Positions 22,879 to 31,953 of a stretch of 32,440 nt of DNA are shown here, in pieces; the stretch's first letter is position 1, and each line of letters opens with the position of its first letter. The DNA lies in the NCBI GenBank assembly GCA_900617975.1, contig UZAE01000161.1, forward strand, positions 1 through 32,440. Reading direction: 5' to 3'. The notes beneath the pieces are model-generated. The model was not told the origin of the DNA and searched no databases. It worked only from the letters and a program-made list of their open reading frames with translations. The position numbers and the translations under genes are program-made. Origin of the DNA: Rodentolepis nana (taxonomy: Eukaryota; Platyhelminthes; Cestoda; Cyclophyllidea; Hymenolepididae).

Positions 22879-23330
22879 TATTCCAATAAATAAAAACGCG
22901 GTTATTCGTCGTCTAAAAACTGCTCGTTTAATTGGCTGCGGGCTGTTGCCTAGTCTCAACGTCGGTTTCTAAGGTCAATTAATCCCTCCCAGCCAGCCCT
23001 TTTCGCCAATTGGCAATCGTTGGGGTCAAGGCGGATATACCAGCTGAGGGCTGTGGATTTTTATTAATTAAAGTGGGTAATCGTGGTAAGGGAAGGCAGG
23101 AGTTGATATGGCGGTGCACTGGAAATTTCCAGATTAATTGCACATCACGTTTGCAATCCAACAGAATAGATTGAGCATGGTGAGGAATTGTTTGCAATAA
23201 TTGAGGCGGCAGTATCTTAATATGAGATGAACATCTACGTAAAATACGCATAAAATGTCTACTCCGGCGCCTAAATGGAAGAGCTGGTTAACTGGAATTG
23301 GACATTTACACGAAATAATAAAATCCATAT
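22879..23330. other. GC-richer patch inside the intron, possible conserved element
   Basis: This stretch is clearly less AT-rich and less repetitive than the several kilobases on either side. Open frames exist on both strands (for example minus 22979-23251), but none has convincing protein character or a good exon frame. It contains TAATTA/ATTAATTA-type homeodomain core sites and one CCAATTGG-like motif. An intronic enhancer or conserved non-coding element is one explanation; an unrecognised old insertion is another. Confidence 0.3.
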
Positions 23331-25002
23331 CTTTCGGATAGCCTGTTTCCGTAGATAAGCATTTTAAAAGGATTTTTATCAGTTGCTTTACATCGGTTTT
23401 AATGGGAACGTTTATATGGACTTACATAAATCTCTTAGAAGTTTCTGTTAGATTTTATAATTTCTTTCATTTTTTAGTACTGGTTATAAAATCAGAACCA
23501 TCAAGACCAACATAATTTGAAGTTTAGATTATATATGTAGGCTACTTAAGAAAATGAATACTAATTTTTCAAGTTTTGATGATTTTCTTTAGTTCAAGAT
23601 CAGTGTTGGAGAAAACGATTTCTTGGCAGGTAGTTAAATCGATAATTCAGCTGCAAATTCAAATCATAATGATTCCATCTACTGTTATCTAGCTTATTTC
23701 AAGTTTGTACAATTCACTTTTTAATGGCCTATGGTTGAACGAAAGGTAGTTACAAACATATGTCCAATTTATACAAATCAATTCAACTATAAAGTTTTAA
23801 TCTAGTGAGAAAACATGTTCTGATCATGACGTTTGAATAATTCAAATCAATTTCCTATTATGTGTAGCCTTAATCAAGGCGTCTAGGTATCCAATCAGCC
23901 TATATACAAAAGGGCATAGTGGAATATATGTGTGCATATTACCTTAAAATATATAGACTCGGTTATCTTACACCATCGCAGAGAGTGTGATGTGAAAAAG
24001 TATTTTCCAATTGGTGCGTTAAGGTCAGATAGATCGACGAATAGGCGATAAGTGGTGTAGAGAAGAAAGTGACTGCCTTGTCAAATCGACACAATCAAAT
24101 TCAGTTACTGAAGTTGAGTTCATTTAGAGTCGGATCTTTCCATTGGTCTTCTTGCACCCATTTTGATTTGCGTAATGGAAAGTCCCTCAGCATTGGCCGA
24201 CCAGGTCGCAAGCTGAGTTAATTGACAATTGTTAAGTACTAAAGTACCCGAAAGCTTGCAAAGTACGATTTAACGTCTAATCACTCCATAAATAAACCTG
24301 GTTAATACGTCAAAGCAGTTTAAGTATATTGTAGATTCATCCGCTTCGCTACTTACCGTTAGAATTTTATTTGTAAAGGTAATGTACGATCAAAATGTGC
24401 GGAGTCTATGGAAACTTCAAATATGACCTCTTAAACTTTTTTAAATTTTATTCTCGAAATAGCACCATTGATGCCGCAGAATTAAAAATGTTATAGAAAT
24501 GCTCATTTTTGTATTTTCTTAACAAAAATTCGGGTTCATTTTTGGAAAGTATGTGATCCAGTTACGTGATTTTTTTATGTCATTTGATGCAGGTGCATTC
24601 CACTTTTATTGAAATCAAATTAAATCTATAGCAAATAAATGATCACGACACATCTTTTAGCATATCTCTTACCGAGGAAGAAAGAGCTTAAATTCTTGGA
24701 TTGCATCTATTTTACAAGCTATATTGGCATAATTTATAGTAGATGTGTGTTTTTAAATTCAAAGATTGGGATCTATTTATAAAGTTATTAGTAATGTGTT
24801 TCACAATTCAATTTCATTTGCTATCCATTCAAAGCAAGGCGTGGAATTGAAGTGAACAAGATTTAAATAAAGTAAGGTGGCACCAACTCACACCTGCTTT
24901 ATATGGAAAGTCCACGTAGAGCAGAGGTAGAAATTTCGTTAATCACCATCTAACAAGGCTCAAATTGAAGCATTTATTGCCTATACTTTTGCTCAATTTT
25001 AG
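23331..25002. other. 3' end of the receptor intron, no gene seen
   Basis: AT-rich sequence without a recognisable gene. It ends in a branch/pyrimidine region and the acceptor GCTCAATTTTAG at 24991-25002, which begins the last receptor exon. Confidence 0.6.
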
Positions 25003-25583
25003 ATAAAACTCGAACAGCGATTTGCACATTCAGGACGCACGAAGGCATGCAGTACTACACCAAAGTGAACGTAACAATCATCTCATTGCTCATTCCAACA
25101 TTTTTACTCATTTTAATAAATATTATTATTATTGGTCAAATGGTAAAATTTTTGAGGCGTCGAAAGTGTCTCCTAACCGTGCAAGGATCTCACAGAAGGA
25201 AGATATCGACTGGAAGTGAGCAAAGCGAGGGGCGCACAGAGATGAAAAGAGTTATCGCTTATCTTCTAATATCCTTCATATCCTTCGCATTTACTATCCC
25301 ATTTGTAGTTGTAATTTGCATTCGAACTGGACATTCTTCTGACACACCGCGTTGTAAGTCAACTGTTGTTGCAGAATTGAGTCGACTCTTTAACTCGACC
25401 AAAGATATACAATACGCAATCCATGGCTATACTTATTTATTCTTCTTCAAATTTTTCCGCAATCGATTGAGGAGTGTGGGTCGGAGGATGCGAAAAAAGT
25501 GCGCCTGTTGTGGTCCACTACTTCGACATATGAGAAGCATTAAAGGTGAACCCAGTCAAGTAACCGACTTCACAAATAATTGA
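25003..25583 (+). CDS. Class A GPCR, last exon (ECL2, TM5-TM7, C-tail)
   Basis: Joined to 12317, this exon continues the receptor from residue 248 to about 440. It supplies ECL2 Cys255 (in CTF), which would pair with Cys162. TM5 is about 269-292 with Pro279; a basic third intracellular loop lies at 297-330; TM6 is about 331-353 with Phe-Thr-Ile-Pro (344-347) instead of CWxP. TM7 is about 370-396 with His-Gly-Tyr-Thr-Tyr (388-392) instead of NPxxY. A basic helix-8-like stretch and a Cys cluster (414, 416, 417) suitable for palmitoylation follow. An Asn-Ser-Thr site lies at 378-380, before TM7. The stop is TGA 25581-25583. Without exon joining the ATG at 25047 would give only three helices, so the phase-1 join to exon 1 is strongly preferred. 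Confidence 0.82.
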
Positions 25584-25716
25584 CCTGATGACGCCGTTTT
25601 GTTTAAATTTGCCTAACATTTTTTTACTCTATACACCCACTCCCTCCCCACACTCCCCACATTCTTTCAAGATTGTATTTTTACTTATTTGTTTGTGGCC
25701 ATATTTCTCTATAGAA

Positions 25717-25727
25717 AATAAAATAAA
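25717..25727 (+). terminator. Overlapping AATAAA polyadenylation signals of the receptor gene
   Basis: Two overlapping AATAAA hexamers start at 25717 and 25722, about 135 bases after the receptor stop codon. This is a normal distance for a short 3' UTR. A C-rich run lies between the stop and the signals. Confidence 0.5.
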
Positions 25728-25789
25728 ACAATGTCCCAGTGAAAGGTGGAGTTTAGTATATTTGCTAAAATTTATTTCAAGAAATTGAA

Positions 25790-28700
25790 ATGGAACAGGA
25801 TCAAGTAAATAGGCCTATCAAATAAAGAGATCATAAGGTGAGTGGAAAGCAGAGGTTATTTAGATAAACACGAGATAAGTGTCACTCGATCTTCTTGAAA
25901 CCTAAGTGATGGACTAACATCCAGAATTAAGTTACACGGATTACATTCAGCCAAAGTAGAAGCCGTTAAGCAGTAGATTTATGACATTTTGGAGAATTTG
26001 AGCATATTAGTCAATACATGGGAAGTTTGGAATTGTTATAATATGCTAAGTTATCGTTGGGTGAGGTCATGAATATTGCTACTGCATTATTGGCTGTAGA
26101 CTGAACTCGAATCAAAAACTGCCGAAACAGAACGCATAGTAGATCAATGATAATCTTGAACTCCTGATATCTTCAGGCACATGGTTTTGGAAAGCGTAGA
26201 GAACAATAGAAATTGTGACAATATGCTCAACTCCTCAAGCTCAATAGCTTTGATGAAGATTGATGTGTTAAACTACTGAACAATTTTTAAATACCTTGTC
26301 TATTTAACGTACTACTAGTTTTTACTTTCTAATTATTGCATTTAAATGAGATTGGATATTTTAACAAACGAACCAATAGCAGTCGGTCAAGTGTCAAGTC
26401 TGCAAATCTCTCCCATTGGCTAGGTCAAAGCTAAATTTAATAGCATGGTGCAAGGATATAAATATTCAAAAAAACATTGTCCATTGCGCCGATTTAACTG
26501 GAGCACAAAGAGATACAGTAAGCACGCGTTTTGACCAATTCAATTTAGGGAACACTTGTTAATAGTTGGCCAGCTGAAATTTTCAAAAGACTCTGCGTTA
26601 ATTTGTTGAATTTGGCCAAACAGATACATAGTTAAAGGGAGAGTGATTTAGGGATACGGCAAAAATATTCAATTGTCTACTTCCATTTTTTCAAAAATCT
26701 AACAAAAACTGAATTTTAATGAACCCCAATACGAACAGAAATCGCCCATTAGAAATCCATGTCAGTCGTCATAAACAGAACAAGGATCCTTACGATAATA
26801 AAAAGCCATTTCTTTTCCCGATGATAAGTACAAATGCTTGGAATATTCATTTTTTGCTCAATTTCTCTTGAGTTGAGAATGTAGGCTTTTTGAGGAGAGG
26901 ATCGACATTGTGGGCTCCTGTAGTCATGATAAACTAGTCAATCGTAAAGCTTATGTTCCTGGGTTTCTTTATTATCCCCATTACATAATTAATATCTAAT
27001 AGGGGTACAATATCCTTCCCATGTATTTCTCTCCTCGAATAAATGTTAATCTTGCCAGTTAGAGATAATAGCAAGTTATTTGGTTGAAATTTAATTTTTA
27101 ATTTAGGCTTGTAAAATAATTATCGAGAAGGTATTTCATAGGGATATTTGGTCGACGCTTACAATTTCAGCTATAAATGCTGGCATTTTTATGTTTAATC
27201 ATTATTTTATGCGAAAAAGCAGAAGAGCAATGAGTTGACTTATGCAAATATGCCTTCACACAACAAAAGAGTTTGTCTTATTGCGCCTTACAAAGATATA
27301 TATTTCGATCAAGTTTAAATTATGTAGGAAACCGCTAACCTCAAGAAAAATGCTTCCCCTAAAAGATTATACTATTGTGTGGTAACATGCAATATGGGTA
27401 TTTATTAAAATCAATACGAAGATAACTCAGTTTGCTCCACAATTACTTTGTCTCGTTCGATCATAAATATAAAATGAATATTATCTAATCAATTGTACTA
27501 ACTGACGAAGTAGTCATGAACTATTCGCCTTAAAGTTCGAGGCAGTAGAAGTCAACAAAAAATTTCGCCACCATTTTCCTTATGCCAATAAAATAATATT
27601 TCCCATATAGCATTGGGAGCAATTTTCATAATAGTTAATTATTGATTGTCATAACTACATAAAATGGGATTAAATCCGTAAGATTTATGTCTAACAGAAC
27701 GACGAACAATATCATGTAACTAGAGGTGTGTTCAACAAAATGCATGATATACCAACATGGACTGAGAGAAATTGCGCACTTTCGAGAATTCGGGCATAGA
27801 AAACTTCCTACACCCTTTAATTTCTACAACTAATCTGAAATTGTGGGAGATTCTTCGATAATTTTGTCATCAGTAACGTCTTTAGTTTTTTATTGTGGTA
27901 ATATCACTGACTTCAAGAGGCGTGACAAGCTTGTCCCAATTGAATTAATTATCAGACAATTAAGAAATAATTTGTTGTAAAATTGCGGTATCCGTGTTTA
28001 GTTCAAAGTTCTTCTTGTATGCAATGTTAAAGGTTATGAAACTGCTAGAAAATTACCTCAATTTGAACAAAAGGCCGAATCGATTACCTTGAAAGGCACC
28101 TTGAATTCCACTTTTCATCACCTTTGTTCACTTCGATTTTCACTTCACTTTTTAAGGATTTTGAATGGTTTCAGAATGCCTAATAAAGTATAACAATTGT
28201 TTAACAAACACGAAAGTTGTGATTGGCTACGCAGTTTTAACACGTTTTCGAACGCTTCATTTAGTGAGTTGTGTCAATAAGATCCATCTATAATATTTAA
28301 AACCTAATTTTCATCTTATTTAAAGTCTGTTGTCATTGCGAAACAAATTAGTTGAATTTTCAGGTGCATTTCACGAAATTATTGTTGCTCGAGGAAACCT
28401 ATTCAAACACTGGAGAATTTTCTTTAAAGCAGGTTCGATTATTCAACTTCTAAATGTGAGTAAATTCAAAATGTAATTTTAACTAAATCGATTTAAAATT
28501 ATAATTAATGATTTTGCTTTTTATTAACCTAGTCTGATGATGAGAATACAATAAGATCATCTCAAAAACCAAATACATTATTACAAATATGGTCAGTAGC
28601 AATTTAGAGAATTTCCGTATATTTGAATTTTTCAATTAGAGAAGTAGAGGAAAATGAAATTAGCTTCAAAAGCGGAAAGTGAGCTTCATCGGAGAAAGGG

Positions 28701-29152
28701 ATTGCTGAAGGTCGAGGAGTTTTGATCCATCAAACTTGGGTTTTGATTTCTTCTTCTTCTCAGCTCGAAGAACAAATGCGGTTTTGACAATACTTTTCCA
28801 TTGTTAGATTTGGACCTAATGGAAGCACTGGTTGATTGTGAGCAAACGAAGTTGCAAGGAAACATTTAAGCACACTTCAAAGCTCTGTGTCTTGCCAATG
28901 TTTACTCTCAACCTTCTCTACCCTACCCCCCTTCCCCCACTTCCACATCGACATATACGTCATTCGTTAATCGAGTTGTATTATTGGTGCAAAAATGTTA
29001 ATTTCTGGCAAATACTTATGGGTAAACATTAAAGTGTTTTAAAACTCTTCCGCATTACGCCCGCTGTGACATAAAGATGCATTCAGCCCATGAACTTTAA
29101 GTGATTGAAAAATTCCGCGACATTCATTTATGCTTGTTTTAAATTTGTTCTC
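25790..29152. other. Intergenic stretch downstream of the receptor, no gene seen
   Basis: About 3.4 kb without a convincing coding frame. It contains a possible promoter arrangement at 26373-26523 and a C-rich run near 28920-28945. An open 66-codon frame at 28832 has no supporting context. Confidence 0.5.
26373..26523 (+). promoter_or_regulatory. Possible core promoter with short untranslated first exon
   Basis: In order: CCAAT (26373), ATTGG, the same box reversed (26415), TATAAATA (26457-26464), a plausible start region about 30 bases later (near 26480-26490), and a donor-like GTAAGC at 26518. The spacing is what a TATA promoter followed by a tiny non-coding exon would show. No downstream exon could be linked to it, and such motifs arise often in AT-rich DNA. 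Confidence 0.2.
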
Positions 29153-29450
29153 TCTGAACTTACCTCCACGAAATGCACCCTGGAAAACATATTCTCATAT
29201 GGCAAAAAACGTCTATAAGCGGCAATTGACTTCAGACTACCATGACCCGACTATATGTCATATTCAACCAATTCTACAATGCTCATCTTACCTTTTCTCT
29301 GTCGTTGTGTCTGTTTGTCTGTCTCTTTTACATCTATGAATCACTCTTCTTTTCCACCTCTCGACTTTTTGTGATTTTAATCTTCCTCCACTCTCTAAAC
29401 TAAAGGGCTAATGATGATTATCATAAAGCCTCCTATTTGATATAACTAAA
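29153..29450 (+). mobile_element. Short retroposon copy 1 (about 300 bp)
   Basis: It begins with the family head CTTACCTCCAC, then TGCACCCTGG and a conserved CATATGGCAAAAAA-type block. It continues through a pyrimidine-rich middle and ends in the family tail TATTTGATATAAC. It is clearly more diverged than copy 2. Possible degraded target duplications (AAATTTGTTCTCTCT before, AAATATTTGTTTTCCCT after) flank it. It has no coding capacity of its own. Confidence 0.6.
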
Positions 29451-29483
29451 TATTTGTTTTCCCTAATTTCCTGTTTAATAATT

Positions 29484-29831
29484 AACAATATGGAATCATC
29501 GAACCAATGATAGACTTACCTCCACATGGTGCACCCTGGGCAAAGTATACTCATACGGCAAAAAAGTCTATAAACCGGCAGCTGACTTCTGACTTCAAAC
29601 TACCATCACCCCACTGTATGTCATATTCGACTCCTTTCACAGTACTCACCTTACCTTTTCCCTACATCTGTGAATCACTCTTCTGTTCCCCCTTCCGAAT
29701 TGTTCTCACTTTGATTTTACTCCCTCTGCGAAGCACAAAGTCAGCTAAATGGCTAATGATAAATATTCAAAACACCTGCCATTTGATATAATAATAATAA
29801 TAACAACAATATGGAATTATCGAACCAATGA
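29484..29831 (+). mobile_element. Short retroposon copy 2 with 27 bp target-site duplication
   Basis: The element is at 29511-29804. It starts with the head CTTACCTCCACATGGTGCAC and ends with CCATTTGATATAATAATAAT and further A/T-rich simple repeat. It is bracketed by a 27 bp direct repeat, 29484-29510 and 29805-29831, differing at one base (C versus T). A long target duplication plus a microsatellite tail is the signature of target-primed reverse transcription. It lacks any long open frame, so it must have been mobilised by enzymes of another element. Confidence 0.75.
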
Positions 29832-30430
29832 GTAATATAAACTTTGTTCACGATTAAGATGCGCGTACTTCATGACAGGAAGCATATTCACATGTAAGAG
29901 GGAGTATTTATTTTTTAGATTTGTGAGTCAATGAATCAGAAAAAAACCCTGCTATATCCAAGCTCCATGAACATTTTTAATTCGAAGCAGCCTCGATAAA
30001 CTTTTCCATCATCATCCTTTAAAAGGAAAACAAGATGTACAGAATTTTGCAGCCAGGAAATTAAGGTGACGCCTCTTCAGTGGACAAAGAAGTCATCTCC
30101 TTATTCTCCGATCATATTTGGGTTAGTAGTGTTCAATATATATAATTCTTATTTAATTCCTAAATCTCTCGTTCATGAACAGAAATTAGATTCTATTCTT
30201 GTGGAATCAAAAATGTCATTTTTGCTAAACTTTTTTTAATTTTTAAAATAAAGGTGCCTTAAAATTAAATGATTCCTTGAAATATTATCAACTTTTTTCG
30301 ATTGATTTATTTTTCATAATTATAAATCGTACTTTGATTTCTACTTGCTACAAATAAGAAAAAATGATTTTATATTTCATTTTATATACTGATTGTTGCA
30401 TGCACGATAACTAACCGACCCTTTTAAGTA
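29832..30430. other. AT-rich stretch between retroelements, no gene seen
   Basis: One frame is open for about 80 codons (29999-30238) but has no start codon near its beginning and no clear splice sites. I do not call it a gene. Otherwise nothing was recognised. Confidence 0.5.
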
Positions 30431-30448
30431 TGTAGCGGATTGCTACGC

Positions 30449-30536
30449 TAGTAAAGCCTGACTGACTCAGAAATCTCTATGGCAGATTCCCTAAGTAAAG
30501 CCTGACTGACTCAGAAATCTCTATGGCAGATTCCCC
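30449..30536 (+). repeat. 44 bp tandem duplication inside the LTR
   Basis: GTAAAGCCTGACTGACTCAG occurs at 30451 and again at 30495, each followed by the same 20 further bases. The unit occurs once in the LTR at 15334, so the doubling arose in this copy or its sublineage. Confidence 0.9.
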
Positions 30537-30773
30537 AACATCTAGCTAGACTCCCAGAACCAGCTAAGCCATAGTCCAGCTATAAAGGAAACAAACGTGT
30601 AGCACAGAGCACGTTTATTCAGCAAGTATATTGCGGATAATGTGTACACGCAGGAAGCTTAATCATGATCAGGATGGCGGATTAGGTTAAACGAAAAGAG
30701 GTTAATGATCGGTCACTGTTTGTAAGGTCGCACCTCCCAAATAAACAAATGCTCGGTCACTGTTTTTACGGTG

Positions 30774-30893
30774 GCACCTCCCAATCTTGGCGTGCAGGCA
30801 TGCGATGACGTAGCACCTCCCAATCCTGCCGTGCAGGCATGCGATGACGTGTCGCACCTCCCAATCCTGGCGTGCAGGCATGCGATGACGTGT
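30774..30893 (+). repeat. Three tandem units of about 40 bp inside the LTR
   Basis: GCACCTCCCAAT begins at 30774, 30813 and 30854, each time followed by CGTGCAGGCATGCGATGACG with one or two changes. A partial unit lies at 30730. The other LTR has one unit. The repeat is GC-rich and contains the palindrome GCATGC; it opens spurious minus-strand frames. Confidence 0.9.
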
Positions 30894-30903
30894 CCCACAA
30901 GTA

Positions 30904-31190
30904 AATACTACATTTGAGGAGTGAAAGAGCATTACTTCGCCTCCTTTGTAAGAAACTCGTTTTTTGTCACCCTCATTGGAAGCATATTAATGAAGTGCTA
31001 TCATAACGTACACTAACGCAGAAACGTCTCTCGAACTTCTCATTTCGGGCAAGTGACTATAATTGCGTAAGTAAAGTTCAGTAAGGTGATGCGTCAGTTG
31101 AAGTTCTGATATGAGTGCTGACCCAGTGGATATTTCGCTGCTTCACGTTTCGTAATTCGTCTGTTTTGGTGATTGTGCACATCTTATTCT
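30904..31190. other. Unique sequence between LTR and candidate exon, nothing recognised
   Basis: Moderately less AT-rich than the bulk of the window. No repeat family or coding frame was detected. It ends in a pyrimidine-rich run leading to the AG at 31199-31200. Confidence 0.4.
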
Positions 31191-31200
31191 CAATCTCCAG

Positions 31201-31385
31201 GTCTTATTTTTGCGGTGCACCTCCATTTCACCTTTCCGAAGGCCAAATGCAGCATGGTATTAATTGACCTTAAGCAGTTTAACCAAAGTGAGTTATATCA
31301 CGTTGATGAGTGCCTAAATTATAATTTCTATTCTTTGTGGGAGATCGTGACTTCTATGCTAAGGGTCCATAAGAGTATTCTTTTA
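31201..31385 (+). CDS. Candidate exon, unidentified, truncated by retroposon
   Basis: A good acceptor (TTATTCTCAATCTCCAG, ending 31200) opens a frame that stays clear through 31385 and beyond. The translation, about 60 residues with several Cys, His, Asp and Glu, has normal protein character up to the point where retroposon sequence begins (about 31386). No donor was found before the retroposon, so if this was an exon it has been interrupted. No family recognised. Confidence 0.18.
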
Positions 31386-31471
31386 TTCATCTTATTATTT
31401 ATATCAAATGACAGGCATTTTGATAGTTGTCATTAGCCCTTTAGTTGACATCAGGCTTCACAGAGAGGAAG
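31386..31471 (-). mobile_element. 3' fragment of the short retroposon family
   Basis: On the minus strand this matches the last 80 or so bases of the copies at 31476 and 29511: the block ending TGTGAAGCCTGATGTCAACT, then the tail. The head and middle are missing, as expected for 5' truncation during reverse transcription. The tail of the neighbouring copy abuts it directly. Confidence 0.65.
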
Positions 31472-31475
31472 GAAC

Positions 31476-31847
31476 ATTTATTTATTTATTTATTTCAAAT
31501 GGCAGGCGTTTTGATAGATATCATTACCCATTTAGCTGACTTCAGGCTTCACAGAGGGGAGGAGGAACATCAAAGTAGCAGAAAGTCGAGGGGTGGGGAA
31601 CAGAAGTGAAAAAAGTCGAGATGGGGGGGGGGGACAGAAGAGTATTTCAAAGATGTAAAAGAGACAGGCACAAAGATAGATTGAAAAGGTGAGGTAGTCG
31701 AATATGACATACAGTGGGGTGATGATAGTTTGAAGTCGGAAGTCAACTGCCGAATAATAGACTTTTTTGCTGTATGAGTATACGTTGACCAGGGTGCACC
31801 ATGTGGTGGTATGTATGAGTATACGTTGACCAGGGTGCACCATGTGG
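31476..31847 (-). mobile_element. Short retroposon copy 3, inverted, with duplicated head
   Basis: Read on the minus strand, it starts with the head CCACATGGTGCACCCTGG at 31847, repeated 41 bases later (the same segment at 31814-31847 and 31773-31806). It then follows copy 2 through the middle, with a run of ten C, and ends in CATTTGAAATAAATAAATAA, an (AAAT)n-type tail at 31476-31494. The head duplication is unusual and could reflect template jumping at the 5' end. It has no coding capacity; the minus-strand open frames here are by-products of the repeat. Confidence 0.75.
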
Positions 31848-31953
31848 AGTTAATTCTATCACACACCCCATTCAACTTATTATTGGACGAACTAGAAGTT
31901 TTATTTTACTGGCTTTCTTTAATAATTGTGAGTAGTCAAACACAGCCGATACA

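Larger units (their letters stand above)
30431..30899 (+). mobile_element. Solo LTR, longer member of the 15334 family
   Basis: Begins TGTAGCGGATTGCTAC, ends GTGTCCCACA, and is flanked by the 4 bp duplication AGTA (30427-30430 and 30900-30903). It has a TATA box, TATAAAGG, at 30581-30588, as expected for an LTR promoter region. It is 127 bp longer than the copy at 15334 because of two internal tandem repeats (a 44 bp unit doubled and an approximately 40 bp unit tripled). No adjacent gag-pol was seen, so it is a solo LTR. Confidence 0.8.

Noticed and set aside
22679..22972. 97-codon hydrophobic open frame
   Set aside because: Ile/Leu/Asn-rich translation typical of AT-rich DNA, with no splice sites or motif.
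29999..30238. Open frame of about 80 codons
   Set aside because: No start codon near its beginning and no clear acceptor or donor; frames of this length occur by chance in a window this size.
30774..30893. CRISPR-like array
   Set aside because: The three units are directly contiguous without unique spacers, lie inside an LTR and are in eukaryotic DNA.
30702..30932. Minus-strand frames with repeating peptide units
   Set aside because: They are produced by the 40 bp tandem repeat inside the LTR, not by a gene.
31532..31875. Two overlapping minus-strand frames of about 100 codons
   Set aside because: They lie wholly within the inverted short retroposon copy and are not shared as intact frames by the other copies.
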